Origin: DATGZX01 sp035296965 | GTDB taxonomy: Bacteria > Planctomycetota > Planctomycetia > Gemmatales > Gemmataceae | Length of the DNA: 64,000 bases | Direction of reading: 5' to 3' | NCBI GenBank assembly: GCA_035296965.1 | Contig: DATGZX010000057.1 | Location: forward strand, 62,001 to 126,000 | Made by a program: the position numbers and the translations under genes | Shown: in pieces, positions 53,414 through 62,207 of the stretch | How positions within the stretch are numbered: the stretch's first letter is position 1 | Layout of the letters: each line of letters starts with the position of its first letter | The notes under the pieces: model-generated | What the model saw: only the letters and a program-made list of their open reading frames with translations | Told to the model about the DNA's origin: nothing | The model's database searches: none

Positions 53414-55678
53414 TCAGCTATTCACCACCGCTTCACTAGATTCTTCCGAGGAACGCGTGGACGTAGAGCTGCTTTCCGGCTCGACGCCTTCACGCCGGTA
53501 GAACTTGTTGGCAAGTAAGTTCTCAAGGGCAAGGGCCAGCAGCACAAAAATCATCAGCCACGGAAACAACTCCACGGGCTGACTCCAGCGTCCTTGAAGG
53601 GCATCGTGCAGGTTTACGCTTTGCCCGACCGGCAGCAGGGCGCCGGCTCCCAAAAGGCTTTCAATTTGCTCAGCCGGCACACGTGTCAGGTCAGACTCCT
53701 CGGCGGGCTGGTTGATGCTGAAGCTGGCCACGCGTGTGTGGTCCGCGCCGAACAGCAGGAAGTTCCCCGGCGTGGTCGCTTGCGGGAGTAACAATTCACT
53801 CTCGTTACTCGTGCGCGAGACGACCGATTCAGCGGCGCTGACCCCGGGGCCCTCCAGGTTGTAGGTCGAGAAGCGTGGCTGGACCGGTAAGGCAATCATC
53901 ACCGGCTGACCCGAGGAGTAGTTCAGGGTTGCTTCCTCCGCATCACCCGCGAGGTAGCCCTCGGCAGTGTTGACGAGCACCACGTAGTAGGACGTCTTTG
54001 CAAAGTTGTTCCATTCCTCACCGGGCTTGATCTTGCCCAGCGCCGTGTCGAGGCGCGACCTATCGAAAGCCGTCGTGAACAGCAGTACCCGGCCGCGAAC
54101 TTTTTCCTTGGGGTCGAATACCCGCTCAATCAGGGCAGGTCTGTTTTCCTTGTCCGAATAGGTCACAAGGATGCTCGATTCGCCCAGCGAAGGTTTGACC
54201 TCCCAGTAGCGCCATGCCGCGGGTGGGGCCTTCTCGAAATCGACATTCTGGGTTTGCCGCCACTTTCGGAACGGAGCCATCATTGGATGCTGATAGCTCA
54301 CCTCGCTCAGGCCGACGCCTGCCTCCGAGACGTCATGGACGATCTGGACGAGCCGCCCGGGCAACAACTGCTGCGCGGCTTGGGTCTTGTTGTAGGCATC
54401 CTTGTCGAGTTCCGCGCCGGGAACCACGGCCAGCCCGCCGCCATCGCGAACGTACTGCCGCAGTTTTTCCCACAACTCCGCATCCGGCTTTGCGACACTC
54501 AAGAGGCAGATGGCCTGATAGGATGAGAGATCGTTCGGGCTCAAAGCGCGCAGGTCGCCGGGCGTGCGCACGTCGGGGCGAAATGCCTGGAACGATTGCA
54601 AGGCCCAGTACCAAAAATCGGCATCACGGGGATCGTCGACCAGGATCAGCGTCTTTCGGCCGCCGCGTACCTCAAAGGTGGCGAAGCAAGCATTATTGAA
54701 TGGCAGCGCATCGGTGCTAGCGAGTGTCAGCTCGACCTGGTGCGGGCCCGGCCGCAAGCTGCCCCGCTGGAATGAAATCACCTGACTCTGACCGGCGGCG
54801 AGTTGGATGGGTTTGCGCTCGGGCGCCTCTTCGCCGTCGATGCGGCAAATGACCTCCGTGTCGCAACCCTCACCCGTGGCCCGCACGGTGACACGAATGA
54901 TCACCTCGCCGTCTGTAGGCACAATCTGGTGCGGCAAATCCACGGAAACCAGCGCAAGGTCCACCGGATGCTCGGCACCCACGTCGACGAAGACGGCGTT
55001 GGCGGGCGGGCTGAGGCGGTCGCGGATCTGCTCCAGGTCCTTGACCCTGCTGGCGTCCCACGATGCCTGCGTGCGATCCGAGAAAATGTACAGGAACCGC
55101 GGCATCGATCCGTCGTGCTCGGCGTCCTGGCTGAGGTCCGCCAGCAGACGATATGCCTCGCCAAGACGGCTGGTAATCGGCGCATTTGCGGCCCGGAGCC
55201 GCAAGTCTGGGATGCGGTCCTTCGCCAGGGAGACCGAAGGCAGCCAATCGCCCCCTGGTTCGGCGGTGTCGAGGATCGCTACTTTGCTGTCTGGGGGCAA
55301 GCCGTCGAGCAATTCCTCTGCGCGCCGTTTTGCTTCATCCAGCAAGGACCGGCCTCCCGAGACGTAGCCCATGCTGTAGCTCGTGTCGAAAACCAGCACG
55401 GCGGCCACGGGCCGGTCGCTGCTCAGGTTGAGGCGCTCGCTGAAGATCTTCGGTCGCGCCAGCGCCAGGCAAAGGCCGGCAATCAGTGCCAGTCGCAGTG
55501 CCAACAACAGCAAATGGCGCAAACGAATCTTGCGTTGGTTCGTGCGATGGCGCTGCAACAGGAAGCGAAAAGCCGGAAAGAGGAGGTGCTTAGGCTTCTG
55601 GCGCATGATCAGATGCAGCAAGACGGGAACGCCGGCAAGCGCCAAACCACCGAGCAGCAGAGGGAAGATAAATGTCAT
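53414..55678 (-). CDS. BatA-type N-terminal and vWA membrane protein
   Basis: Residues about 1-85 match the BatA/aerotolerance N-terminal region (FIFPLLLGGLALAGVPVLLHLIMRQKPKHLLFPAFRFLLQRHRTNQRKIRLRHLLLLALR). A vWA domain with MIDAS DTSYSM (about 99-104) follows. A middle amidotransferase-like region (LWEKLRQYVRDGGGLAVVPGA) and a C-terminal helix (LMIFVLLALALENLLANKFYRR) complete it. It pairs with the downstream gene of the same layout. Confidence 0.85.
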   Translation of the reverse strand: MTFIFPLLLGGLALAGVPVLLHLIMRQKPKHLLFPAFRFLLQRHRTNQRKIRLRHLLLLALRLALIAGLCLALARPKIFSERLNLSSDRPVAAVLVFDTSYSMGYVSGGRSLLDEAKRRAEELLDGLPPDSKVAILDTAEPGGDWLPSVSLAKDRIPDLRLRAANAPITSRLGEAYRLLADLSQDAEHDGSMPRFLYIFSDRTQASWDASRVKDLEQIRDRLSPPANAVFVDVGAEHPVDLALVSVDLPHQIVPTDGEVIIRVTVRATGEGCDTEVICRIDGEEAPERKPIQLAAGQSQVISFQRGSLRPGPHQVELTLASTDALPFNNACFATFEVRGGRKTLILVDDPRDADFWYWALQSFQAFRPDVRTPGDLRALSPNDLSSYQAICLLSVAKPDAELWEKLRQYVRDGGGLAVVPGAELDKDAYNKTQAAQQLLPGRLVQIVHDVSEAGVGLSEVSYQHPMMAPFRKWRQTQNVDFEKAPPAAWRYWEVKPSLGESSILVTYSDKENRPALIERVFDPKEKVRGRVLLFTTAFDRSRLDTALGKIKPGEEWNNFAKTSYYVVLVNTAEGYLAGDAEEATLNYSSGQPVMIALPVQPRFSTYNLEGPGVSAAESVVSRTSNESELLLPQATTPGNFLLFGADHTRVASFSINQPAEESDLTRVPAEQIESLLGAGALLPVGQSVNLHDALQGRWSQPVELFPWLMIFVLLALALENLLANKFYRREGVEPESSSTSTRSSEESSEAVVNS

Positions 55679-55683
55679 ATGAA

Positions 55684-55840
55684 ATTTGGAGTGCGGCGCT
55701 TTCCCGCCGCTTTTGTTTTTTCTTCCGCAACAGTTCTATGTCGTCGAACGCATTCACCCTACCGGTTCATAATGATCGCCTTGAAAGAGGATATCCCAAA
55801 TAGAAAAGCAAAAGCGGCGGGAAAGCGCCGCACTCCAAAT
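55684..55840. repeat. 157-base element with perfect 32-base inverted ends (MITE-like)
   Basis: The arms 55684-55715 (ATTTGGAGTGCGGCGCTTTC...) and 55809-55840 are perfect 32-base complements around a 93-base AT-richer spacer without a coding frame. It fills the only large gap (183 bases) between the DUF58 gene and the next gene of the same operon. Confidence 0.88.
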
Positions 55841-55861
55841 AGGGCAATAATGCTCTGGCAA

Positions 55862-56758
55862 TCAAAACCTTTTCTGCCGCGACAGCAGATATTCCATCAG
55901 TGCCTTGTCAAAGCTGATGCTCGTATCCATGGGCACATAGTCGATGTTCGCCTTGGCACACTCGCGCCGGTAGAACTCACGGAACTCGTCCAGCGATTGC
56001 AAATAGTCGGCCCGCATGCCGCGGGCGTCGATGGTTAACTGGTCGTGCTCCTCAATGTCCTCGAACTCGATGACCCCTTCGAAGGGAAAATGCACCTCGG
56101 CTTCATCCAGGATGTGAAAGAGGATGATTTCGTTGCCGCCATGACGCAAATGGTGCAGGCTTTGCAGCACCGGCTGCGGATCTGTCAGCAAGTCGCTGAA
56201 GAGCAATACCAGGCTCTTGGTGCGAATCATCGCGGCCACCTGGTGAAGGCAATGGGCAACGTCGGTCTGGCCCGAGGGTTTCAAGTTGGAGAGCAGGGCC
56301 AGAATCGTGCCGAGCTGCGTCCGCTTGCTGCGCGGCGGGAGGCTCGCCTGAATGCGTTTGTCAAACGTGATGAGCCCGACTGGATCCTGCTGGTGGATCA
56401 TCAGATAGCCGAGAGCGGCCGCCAGGCAAATGGCATACTCGAACTTCGTCAGCTCTTGCCGGTAGGTGTAGGCCATCGATGCACTGAGGTCCATCACCAG
56501 GTAACCGGTCAGATTGGTTTCCGCCTGGAACTTCTTGAGGTAATACTTGTCGGTCTTGGCGTAGACATTCCAGTCAAGGTCTTTGAGATCGTCGCCGGCC
56601 ACGTACTTGCGATGCTCGCTGAACTCGACTGAGAAGCCGTGGAAGGGGCTGGCATGCAGGCCTGCCAGAAAGCCCTCGACAATGAACTTCGCCCGCAGGT
56701 CGAGGCGGGCAACCTGGCGGATGACCTCGGGCCGGAGATATTTCTCGGTGCTGCCCAT
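55862..56758 (-). CDS. DUF58 vWA-like protein
   Basis: The 298-residue soluble protein fits DUF58: RQVARLDLRAKFIVEGFLAGLHASPFHGFSVEFSEHRKYVAGDDLKDLDWNVYAKTDKYYLKKFQAETNL (the FxExRxYxxGDDxRxIDWxxxART-like block), then vWA MIDAS DLSASM. DUF58 proteins accompany MoxR AAA+ ATPases. It lies four bases after the 154-residue gene. Confidence 0.92.
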   Translation of the reverse strand: MGSTEKYLRPEVIRQVARLDLRAKFIVEGFLAGLHASPFHGFSVEFSEHRKYVAGDDLKDLDWNVYAKTDKYYLKKFQAETNLTGYLVMDLSASMAYTYRQELTKFEYAICLAAALGYLMIHQQDPVGLITFDKRIQASLPPRSKRTQLGTILALLSNLKPSGQTDVAHCLHQVAAMIRTKSLVLLFSDLLTDPQPVLQSLHHLRHGGNEIILFHILDEAEVHFPFEGVIEFEDIEEHDQLTIDARGMRADYLQSLDEFREFYRRECAKANIDYVPMDTSISFDKALMEYLLSRQKRF

Positions 56759-56762
56759 GACT

Positions 56763-57227
56763 TCAATCTTCTTTCACAAGGAGAGCTCCGTCTGCATTGA
56801 AGAAACCCTGGTCATCCACGTGGTAAATCCCGTCGGTCGCGCCTGCGAACAACCGGCAAAGTTCGATGCTCGGGCTCGCCGACTCGAGAATTGCCGGGCG
56901 CTCCCCCGGACATTGCCAGGCGATAAGCTGCGAGGTGGCAATTATCCGCTGCATGAGCGATTCATGGTGCGGATTTTCTTCCCTCGTTTCCAGCCAGGCT
57001 GCCCATGTGTTCAACTCCGCCCGGACGCCCTGTTCGCTCGAAAGAAAACGCTCGATCCGCAGGTTCTGGCCGCGGACGGCCAGGCCGATAATGAGCCGAT
57101 ACCAACCCAAATCATCCTCATCCACCTCGATAGCGGCTTCGATCCCCAGTCCTTGCAGGTGCCGTGCGATCGCCTCGGCCGCCGGTTGGCGATCGTTGCT
57201 GCCGAACACGCGATACCACGGGCCCAT
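56763..57227 (-). CDS. Hypothetical protein in the MoxR-DUF58 operon (154 aa)
   Basis: The product MGPWYRVFGSNDRQPAAEAIARHLQGLGIEAAIEVDEDDLGWYRLIIGL... has an alpha/beta pattern at the N-terminus and LYxxL-like acidic stretches. No family is recognised. It sits between moxR (six bases) and the DUF58 gene (four bases), so a small accessory or adaptor role in that complex is likely. Confidence 0.75.
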   Translation of the reverse strand: MGPWYRVFGSNDRQPAAEAIARHLQGLGIEAAIEVDEDDLGWYRLIIGLAVRGQNLRIERFLSSEQGVRAELNTWAAWLETREENPHHESLMQRIIATSQLIAWQCPGERPAILESASPSIELCRLFAGATDGIYHVDDQGFFNADGALLVKED

Positions 57228-57233
57228 GAGCGA

Positions 57234-58259
57234 TCACACTTTCCTGCGCCGTTCGTACTTGGGTGGTTCAGGATCCCCAATGACTTCGAGTAATTGTCGA
57301 ATGATGTCCTCGCTGGTCTTGCCATCCGCCTGCGCCTGGAAGTTGGTGCTCACGCGATGCCGCAAAACCGGTATGGCCGACTTCTTGATATCGTCGACCG
57401 CGACGCTGAAGCGGCCGTCCATCGCGGCCAGCGCCTTTCCTCCCTGGATGAGAAACTGACCGGCACGTGGACCGGCGCCCCAGTCGACCATCTTCTGCAC
57501 GAAATCGGGGGCTGTGGGGTCCTTCGGGCGCGTCGCGCGCACCAGCCGCAGCGCGTAATCGATCACGTAATCCCCAACCGGCACGCTGCGCACCAGCCTT
57601 TGCATGTTCGCGATTGCCTTGGCGCTGAGCACCTTGGTCAGCTCTTGCACTTCGTCCTTGGACGTCGCCGCCAAAATGCGGCGTTCATCCTCGATGCCGG
57701 GGTAATCGACCTTGATGTGGAACATGAACCGGTCGAGCTGGGCCTCGGGCAACGGATAGGTCCCTTCCTGCTCGATCGGGTTCTGCGTGGCGATGACGAA
57801 AAAAGGATCTGGCAGGTTGTAGGTCTCCTGTCCCACGGTGACCTGGCGTTCTTGCATGGCTTGCAAGAGGGCAGCTTGCGTCTTCGGCGGCGTGCGGTTG
57901 ATTTCATCCGCCAGGATGATGTTGGCGAAAATCGGCCCTTTCACAAAACGGAATTCACGCCGGCCTGTCTCCAGTTCTTCGAGAACCGTTGTGCCCGTGA
58001 TGTCGGAGGGCATCAGGTCGGGAGTAAACTGGATGCGCTTGAAGGAAACATCCAGAATCTGGCTGATGGAGCTGACCATCAAGGTTTTGGCAAGGCCGGG
58101 CACGCCGACTAACAGGCAGTGCCCGCGCGTGAAAATGGCAGCCAGAATCTGCTCCACCACGTCGGTCTGGCCGATGATCACGCGGCGAAGCTGTTCAAGC
58201 ATGAGGCTGCGCGATTGGCTGAACTGGCTGAGATATTCGCTGATGCGATCGCTAGACAC
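57234..58259 (-). CDS. MoxR-family AAA+ ATPase
   Basis: I prefer the GTG at 58259 (VSSDRISEYLSQFSQSRSLMLEQL); a TTG at 58295 extends it by 12 residues. Walker A is VGVPGLAKTLM, Walker B is IILADEINRTPPKTQAALLQAMQE, the sensor region VIATQNPIEQEGTYPLPEAQLDRFMFHI is typical MoxR, and a C-terminal lid domain follows. It works as a chaperone-like ATPase with the vWA proteins of the same operon. Confidence 0.94.
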   Translation of the reverse strand: MSSDRISEYLSQFSQSRSLMLEQLRRVIIGQTDVVEQILAAIFTRGHCLLVGVPGLAKTLMVSSISQILDVSFKRIQFTPDLMPSDITGTTVLEELETGRREFRFVKGPIFANIILADEINRTPPKTQAALLQAMQERQVTVGQETYNLPDPFFVIATQNPIEQEGTYPLPEAQLDRFMFHIKVDYPGIEDERRILAATSKDEVQELTKVLSAKAIANMQRLVRSVPVGDYVIDYALRLVRATRPKDPTAPDFVQKMVDWGAGPRAGQFLIQGGKALAAMDGRFSVAVDDIKKSAIPVLRHRVSTNFQAQADGKTSEDIIRQLLEVIGDPEPPKYERRRKV

Positions 58260-58369
58260 CGGTGACCGTTCCTTCCCATAGACAGGATGTCGCAAGAGCC
58301 TTCTTGTTCAATTCATTGTAAGGGAGGAGCGCGGCGGAAGGCAAAGGAGGATGCGCGACAATCCCCATG

Positions 58370-59176
58370 TCACGGATTATCCACGAGAACGTACGCGCGC
58401 GGCACCCAGCCGACCTCGCCGCGGGCCAGCTCGATCTGGAGCCACTTGCCTCGATCGACAAGCAGGCGTGCTTCGACGCCGCGGTGGAGCGGCGTATCGT
58501 AGCGGCGCGGATAAGCCAGGCCGTTGCCCTTGCGCATCAACACGCCGTCCTCGGCAATGACCACCAGCGGATTGCTCCGCTCTTGGCGATGGCTCCAATC
58601 CTCCATGACCAGGGTAATCGCGAGCAGCCCCGCCAGTGCAAAGGCAAGGGTTCCCATCCCTAGGATCGACCCCTGGCGCAACATCCACCAGCGAAAGACT
58701 CCGGTCCAGCCCAGCGCATAAGCCAAAACAGCCAGGAAAAGGCGAAGGTAGGGGTTGAAATACGGCAGGCTGGCCGGCAGACGGTCACTCGGTGGGCGGC
58801 CAAAGTTGCCGCGCTCGGCGAAGGCAACCTGGGCACGCGCGTAATCCAAATGGGTGCGAAGATTCAGGTCGCCGGGAGCCAGTCGCAATCCGCGCCTGTA
58901 AGCAAGGATCGCACGCGGTAGATTGCCCGCCAGCAAGTAGGCGTTGCCTTGATTTCGGCACAATTCCGCGGAGTAAGCACCTTGCCGACCTAGCTCCCCG
59001 TAGCCGGCGGCTGCCTCCTGAAAGCGCGGCCGCGACTCTGCAGGGCGGTCCCGGCTTTCGATGCCTTTTCGAAACGCATCCTCCGCCTTTTCGAGCAGAT
59101 CGCTTTCCGAAACAGACCCCGTAAAAAGCGTCAAGCCCGTCAAAAACATCCTAATCAGGAGGCTGCTGCCGGCCAT
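58370..59176 (-). CDS. BatE-like protein: TPR plus SH3-like domain
   Basis: I start at ATG 59176 (MAGSSLLIRMFLTGLTLF), giving a signal-anchor; it overlaps the batD end by 22 bases. TPR-like units (AEDAFRKGIESRD..., CRNQGNAYLLAGNLPRAILAYRRGLRLAPGDLNLRTHLDYARAQ) are followed by two helices (FLAVLAYALGWTGVFRWWML, ILGMGTLAFALAGLLAITLV). A C-terminal SH3-like region (VIAEDGVLMRKGNGLAYP...VEARLLVDRGKWLQIELARGEVGWVPRAYV) completes it. This is the BatE layout. Confidence 0.8.
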   Translation of the reverse strand: MAGSSLLIRMFLTGLTLFTGSVSESDLLEKAEDAFRKGIESRDRPAESRPRFQEAAAGYGELGRQGAYSAELCRNQGNAYLLAGNLPRAILAYRRGLRLAPGDLNLRTHLDYARAQVAFAERGNFGRPPSDRLPASLPYFNPYLRLFLAVLAYALGWTGVFRWWMLRQGSILGMGTLAFALAGLLAITLVMEDWSHRQERSNPLVVIAEDGVLMRKGNGLAYPRRYDTPLHRGVEARLLVDRGKWLQIELARGEVGWVPRAYVLVDNP

Positions 59177-60243
59177 TGCTCCGCCTCCAATCCAAGGACC
59201 AGGCGAATGGCGGATCCGGACCAGCCATTCTGCTGTGGATGCAAGCCCGGGGCGAAGCGGGCTGCTTCGCATTCCTCCAGGAATTGCCGTGTTTTCTGAA
59301 TCAGCTCCATCGACGAACCTGCATTCTTGAGAAGGGCAGCCACTTCGGAAGGCGTTGGTTCGGCCGGTGCGAAATCGAGTTGATTTCGGAGGTAGCCAAG
59401 TACAGCTGCTGCCGCTTGCGGGGCCTCGTCCTTGGGCTGGGTTTTGTCGAGGCGCTGCAGGGTCTTCAATGCCTGCCGGGCGGCGCGGCTCCGTTTCATC
59501 TGCCTCATGCGGGCCTCATCAGGAAAGCGATAGCGCCAAACGACATACCAGGCCAGCCCCGGTACTATCGGCAGGACCAGTAGCGCGGCCAAAGCGAATG
59601 GCCCGGGCAAGAAAAATACGCGCTGGTGTCGCAGAACAGTCGAGCCCTCTGCAAAGGTGTAGATAGAATCGGGAGCCTTGACGGAGTTGTCCGGCCCTTG
59701 AATTTGCTTCGGCGTCACGCGCGCACGCGATTTGACGGTCAAGAGTATAGCCGGCGCATAGGTGGTCTGATAGCCCTTGTAGTCCGGGACCAACCCGGGC
59801 TTGAAGAAGACAAACGGCAGAGGAGGAATCTCTTTCACGCCGGAATTCTTCGGGCGCAACAGGTAGTCAAATTCTCGAGCATTCTCCTGGCCAAGAGAGC
59901 GGTCGGCCAAATTCTCAATGTGAAACTGTCTGGCGAAGGCCGGCAGATGGCGAAGGTCTGGACGCGGGAGGTCTGCCAACGAGCCCGAACCGATGACTCG
60001 GACCGTTAAATGTATCGGATCCTCCGCCTGGAGTTCTGTAGAGTTCACGTGCGTCGTCACGCGACAGGTGCCAATAGCGCCGCTGAAATTGGCCGGCCTG
60101 CCCGCGATCGGAGGCTCCACGGGATGGTTTGCATCTGGGGTTCCGCCCACGACCAGGGAGCAGGCCCACAGGGCAAGCAGCGCAGCGGCAGCCTCTTTGG
60201 CAAGGCGTCGAGAGATCACATCTGCTTTTGGGACAGAGGGCAT
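59155..60243 (-). CDS. BatD-like membrane protein
   Basis: The 362-residue protein has an N-terminal signal-anchor (EAAAALLALWACSLVVGG), then BatD-type beta domains (STELQAEDPIHLTVRVIGSGSLADLPRPDLRHLP...REFDYLLRPKNSGVKEIPPLPFVFFKP). A helix follows (FALAALLVLPIVPGLAWYVVW) and then a cytoplasmic tail. It starts seven bases after the TPR gene. Confidence 0.8.
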   Translation of the reverse strand: MPSVPKADVISRRLAKEAAAALLALWACSLVVGGTPDANHPVEPPIAGRPANFSGAIGTCRVTTHVNSTELQAEDPIHLTVRVIGSGSLADLPRPDLRHLPAFARQFHIENLADRSLGQENAREFDYLLRPKNSGVKEIPPLPFVFFKPGLVPDYKGYQTTYAPAILLTVKSRARVTPKQIQGPDNSVKAPDSIYTFAEGSTVLRHQRVFFLPGPFALAALLVLPIVPGLAWYVVWRYRFPDEARMRQMKRSRAARQALKTLQRLDKTQPKDEAPQAAAAVLGYLRNQLDFAPAEPTPSEVAALLKNAGSSMELIQKTRQFLEECEAARFAPGLHPQQNGWSGSAIRLVLGLEAEQWPAAAS

Positions 60244-60250
60244 GCGCTGG

Positions 60251-61093
60251 TTACCAGTCCATTACGCTTGGTGCCAGGGCAGGGACTGCCCGGCGGCGAT
60301 ACTCCTGGTGATCGCGAAGAATCCGCGTTGCTGCCTGACTGAGATAGGCAGCCGTATCTTCGGGCGAGAGGGGGACCAGGTCATCGCGGTCGGGCACCTG
60401 TGGCAGATTGCCCTTGCCAGGCGGCGGAGGCGACTCCGACCTGGCCTGGCCAGCCTTGGCAGCGCCGGCGTCATCGAGTGCGGCACCCGGTCTGCCGTTG
60501 GGATCGAGGTTGGCCATCTCCGGGCTTGCGCCTTCCATTTCATTCCTGTTGCTTTGGGACCGCGGATCTTCACTGTCGTCCGCGTTGCTGTCCTGATCAT
60601 GGCCGTCCTTACCGGCCCTCGCCTTGAGCCAAAGGAGCCGGGCGAGTTCCAGATTGTGACGTGCGTCCTTGACTAGGTCCGTTTCAGCAGCTGAATTTGC
60701 AGTACACTGCTGGTACAAGCCAATCGCCTCGCGTAGCCGAGCCGCGTTGCTGCCTTGCCCTTGCTGCACGAGACAATTGGCGAGGTTGAACAGCAAGCGC
60801 GCCAGGCGTGGCCCCTCCGCATCCTCGCGGCAGCGCCGATAGTACAGCTCGGCCTCTCGGTAGCGTCCCAACTGGTAGAACGCGGTGGCTTCGTTGAAGG
60901 CAGCCAATCCCGGATCAGGGATGCGCTCTTCCGCCTGGGCGTACAGGTCCGCGGCCTCCAGGAATTCGCCGCGCGCGAATGCTGCGTTGCCTTGTCGCAC
61001 CCATTGGAGGGGCTGCGGCGGCAGCGCGGCGCCGAGCCCGGCAAGTAGAGCAAGAAAGGAAGCACACTGCAGGATGCGACATGTCATAGTCAC
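60251..61093 (-). CDS. BatC-like TPR protein
   Basis: The 280-residue product has a signal peptide (residues about 1-23, MTMTCRILQCASFLALLAGLGAA) and two to three TPR units (WVRQGNAAFARGEFLEAADLYAQAEERIPDPGLAAFNEATAFYQLGRYREAELYYRRC..., ARLLFNLANCLVQQGQG). A Pro/Asp-rich tail ends with AATRILRDHQEYRRR. Its ATG overlaps the upstream batB stop (ATGA). Confidence 0.8.
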   Translation of the reverse strand: MTMTCRILQCASFLALLAGLGAALPPQPLQWVRQGNAAFARGEFLEAADLYAQAEERIPDPGLAAFNEATAFYQLGRYREAELYYRRCREDAEGPRLARLLFNLANCLVQQGQGSNAARLREAIGLYQQCTANSAAETDLVKDARHNLELARLLWLKARAGKDGHDQDSNADDSEDPRSQSNRNEMEGASPEMANLDPNGRPGAALDDAGAAKAGQARSESPPPPGKGNLPQVPDRDDLVPLSPEDTAAYLSQAATRILRDHQEYRRRAVPALAPSVMDW

Positions 61094-62166
61094 TCCGACA
61101 ATCCCGGCATGATGGTTCTAACTTTCGGCCTGATGCCGCTCAGGGCCATCTCCAAGCCGAGCAAAACAAAGGAGCCGGCAAAGAACCACGCATAGCGCAG
61201 CTGCTGTGCGGGCAAGGCATCGTCCTTATCCTCGCGGACGGCGGCATTCTCGATCCGCTTCTCGAATAGTTCGCCCAAGGGCAGAGCGTTCAATCCGGCT
61301 GGGGTGTACGTTCCTCCGGTCAGACGCGCGATTTCGCGGAGCGGCTCTTCCACCAACCGAGTCAGCACCACTTGATGGTTGTGTTGCAGCGGCTCATCGC
61401 CTCGCGCCGGAATCGTGCTGCCAGCCAACGCATCGCCCACGCCCACCGTGTGGACGGGGATTTTCTGTTCATTCGCCGCCCGAATCCCCTCGCGCCACTC
61501 GCCATCCCGCGCCGGATCGTCGCCGTCAGAAATCAACAGGATGTCCTGGTAGCCGCGGAAACGCGGATCGTGGGCGTCGACGGCAGCGCGCAGTCCAGCG
61601 CCGATGCGCGTGCCGGAAGTTCGGTCTTCGCCCGCCGGCCTGAGATCGGGGCCGGGATACGCGGCGTCCAGCTCGGCGAGTGCCAGGCGAAAATGATCGT
61701 AGTCATGCGTGAGCGGACAAACGAGGCGCGCACGGCCGGCAAAGGCGACTAGTGCCAGCCGGTGCCCGCCACGTTTTTGCACGGCGTGACTGAGGTCTTC
61801 GAGTGCCTTTTTGGCCCGGTCAAAGCGGCTTGGCAACACGTCCTGGGCGAGCATGCTCCGGCTCATGTCGAGCACGAGGACAATATCCCGCCCCGGGGCC
61901 GCCGGCTGATCCCAATCGCGACCCCAATGAGGCCCGGCGCTGCCGGCCACGAGAAGCATCATGCCAAAAGCAAAGCAGGCGCGTTGCACCACGCGCAGCC
62001 AACGCCGCCTTGCCACCAACGGCCTGAGCGCCATCGGGCTGCCGAAGTGAGCCAGGATTCGCCGCCGCCGTCGCGCAGCCAAGAAGCCTCCGACCCCAAG
62101 AAGTGGCAAGACGCTCAACAGAGTGAAGATCCACGGATTTGCAAACCAGTGACGAATCTCGTTCAT
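61090..62166 (-). CDS. BatB-like vWA membrane protein
   Basis: The 358-residue protein has N-terminal helices (WIFTLLSVLPLLGVGGFLAA and ACFAFGMMLLVAGSAGPHWG) flanking the start. The vWA domain has DMSRSM (MIDAS), then ALVAFAGRARLVCPLTHDYDHFRLAL and ILLISDGDDPA. A C-terminal helix (YAWFFAGSFVLLGLEMALSG) completes the BatA/BatB layout. Confidence 0.88.
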   Translation of the reverse strand: MNEIRHWFANPWIFTLLSVLPLLGVGGFLAARRRRRILAHFGSPMALRPLVARRRWLRVVQRACFAFGMMLLVAGSAGPHWGRDWDQPAAPGRDIVLVLDMSRSMLAQDVLPSRFDRAKKALEDLSHAVQKRGGHRLALVAFAGRARLVCPLTHDYDHFRLALAELDAAYPGPDLRPAGEDRTSGTRIGAGLRAAVDAHDPRFRGYQDILLISDGDDPARDGEWREGIRAANEQKIPVHTVGVGDALAGSTIPARGDEPLQHNHQVVLTRLVEEPLREIARLTGGTYTPAGLNALPLGELFEKRIENAAVREDKDDALPAQQLRYAWFFAGSFVLLGLEMALSGIRPKVRTIMPGLSE

Positions 62167-62207
62167 TCAGGCGCTCTTATTTCCCCCGGCAGCGCTGCAA
62201 CACCTCT

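Noticed and set aside
54803..56038. 411-codon rightward frame crossing the Bat operon
   Set aside because: It is antisense to two clear genes and runs through the inverted-repeat element.
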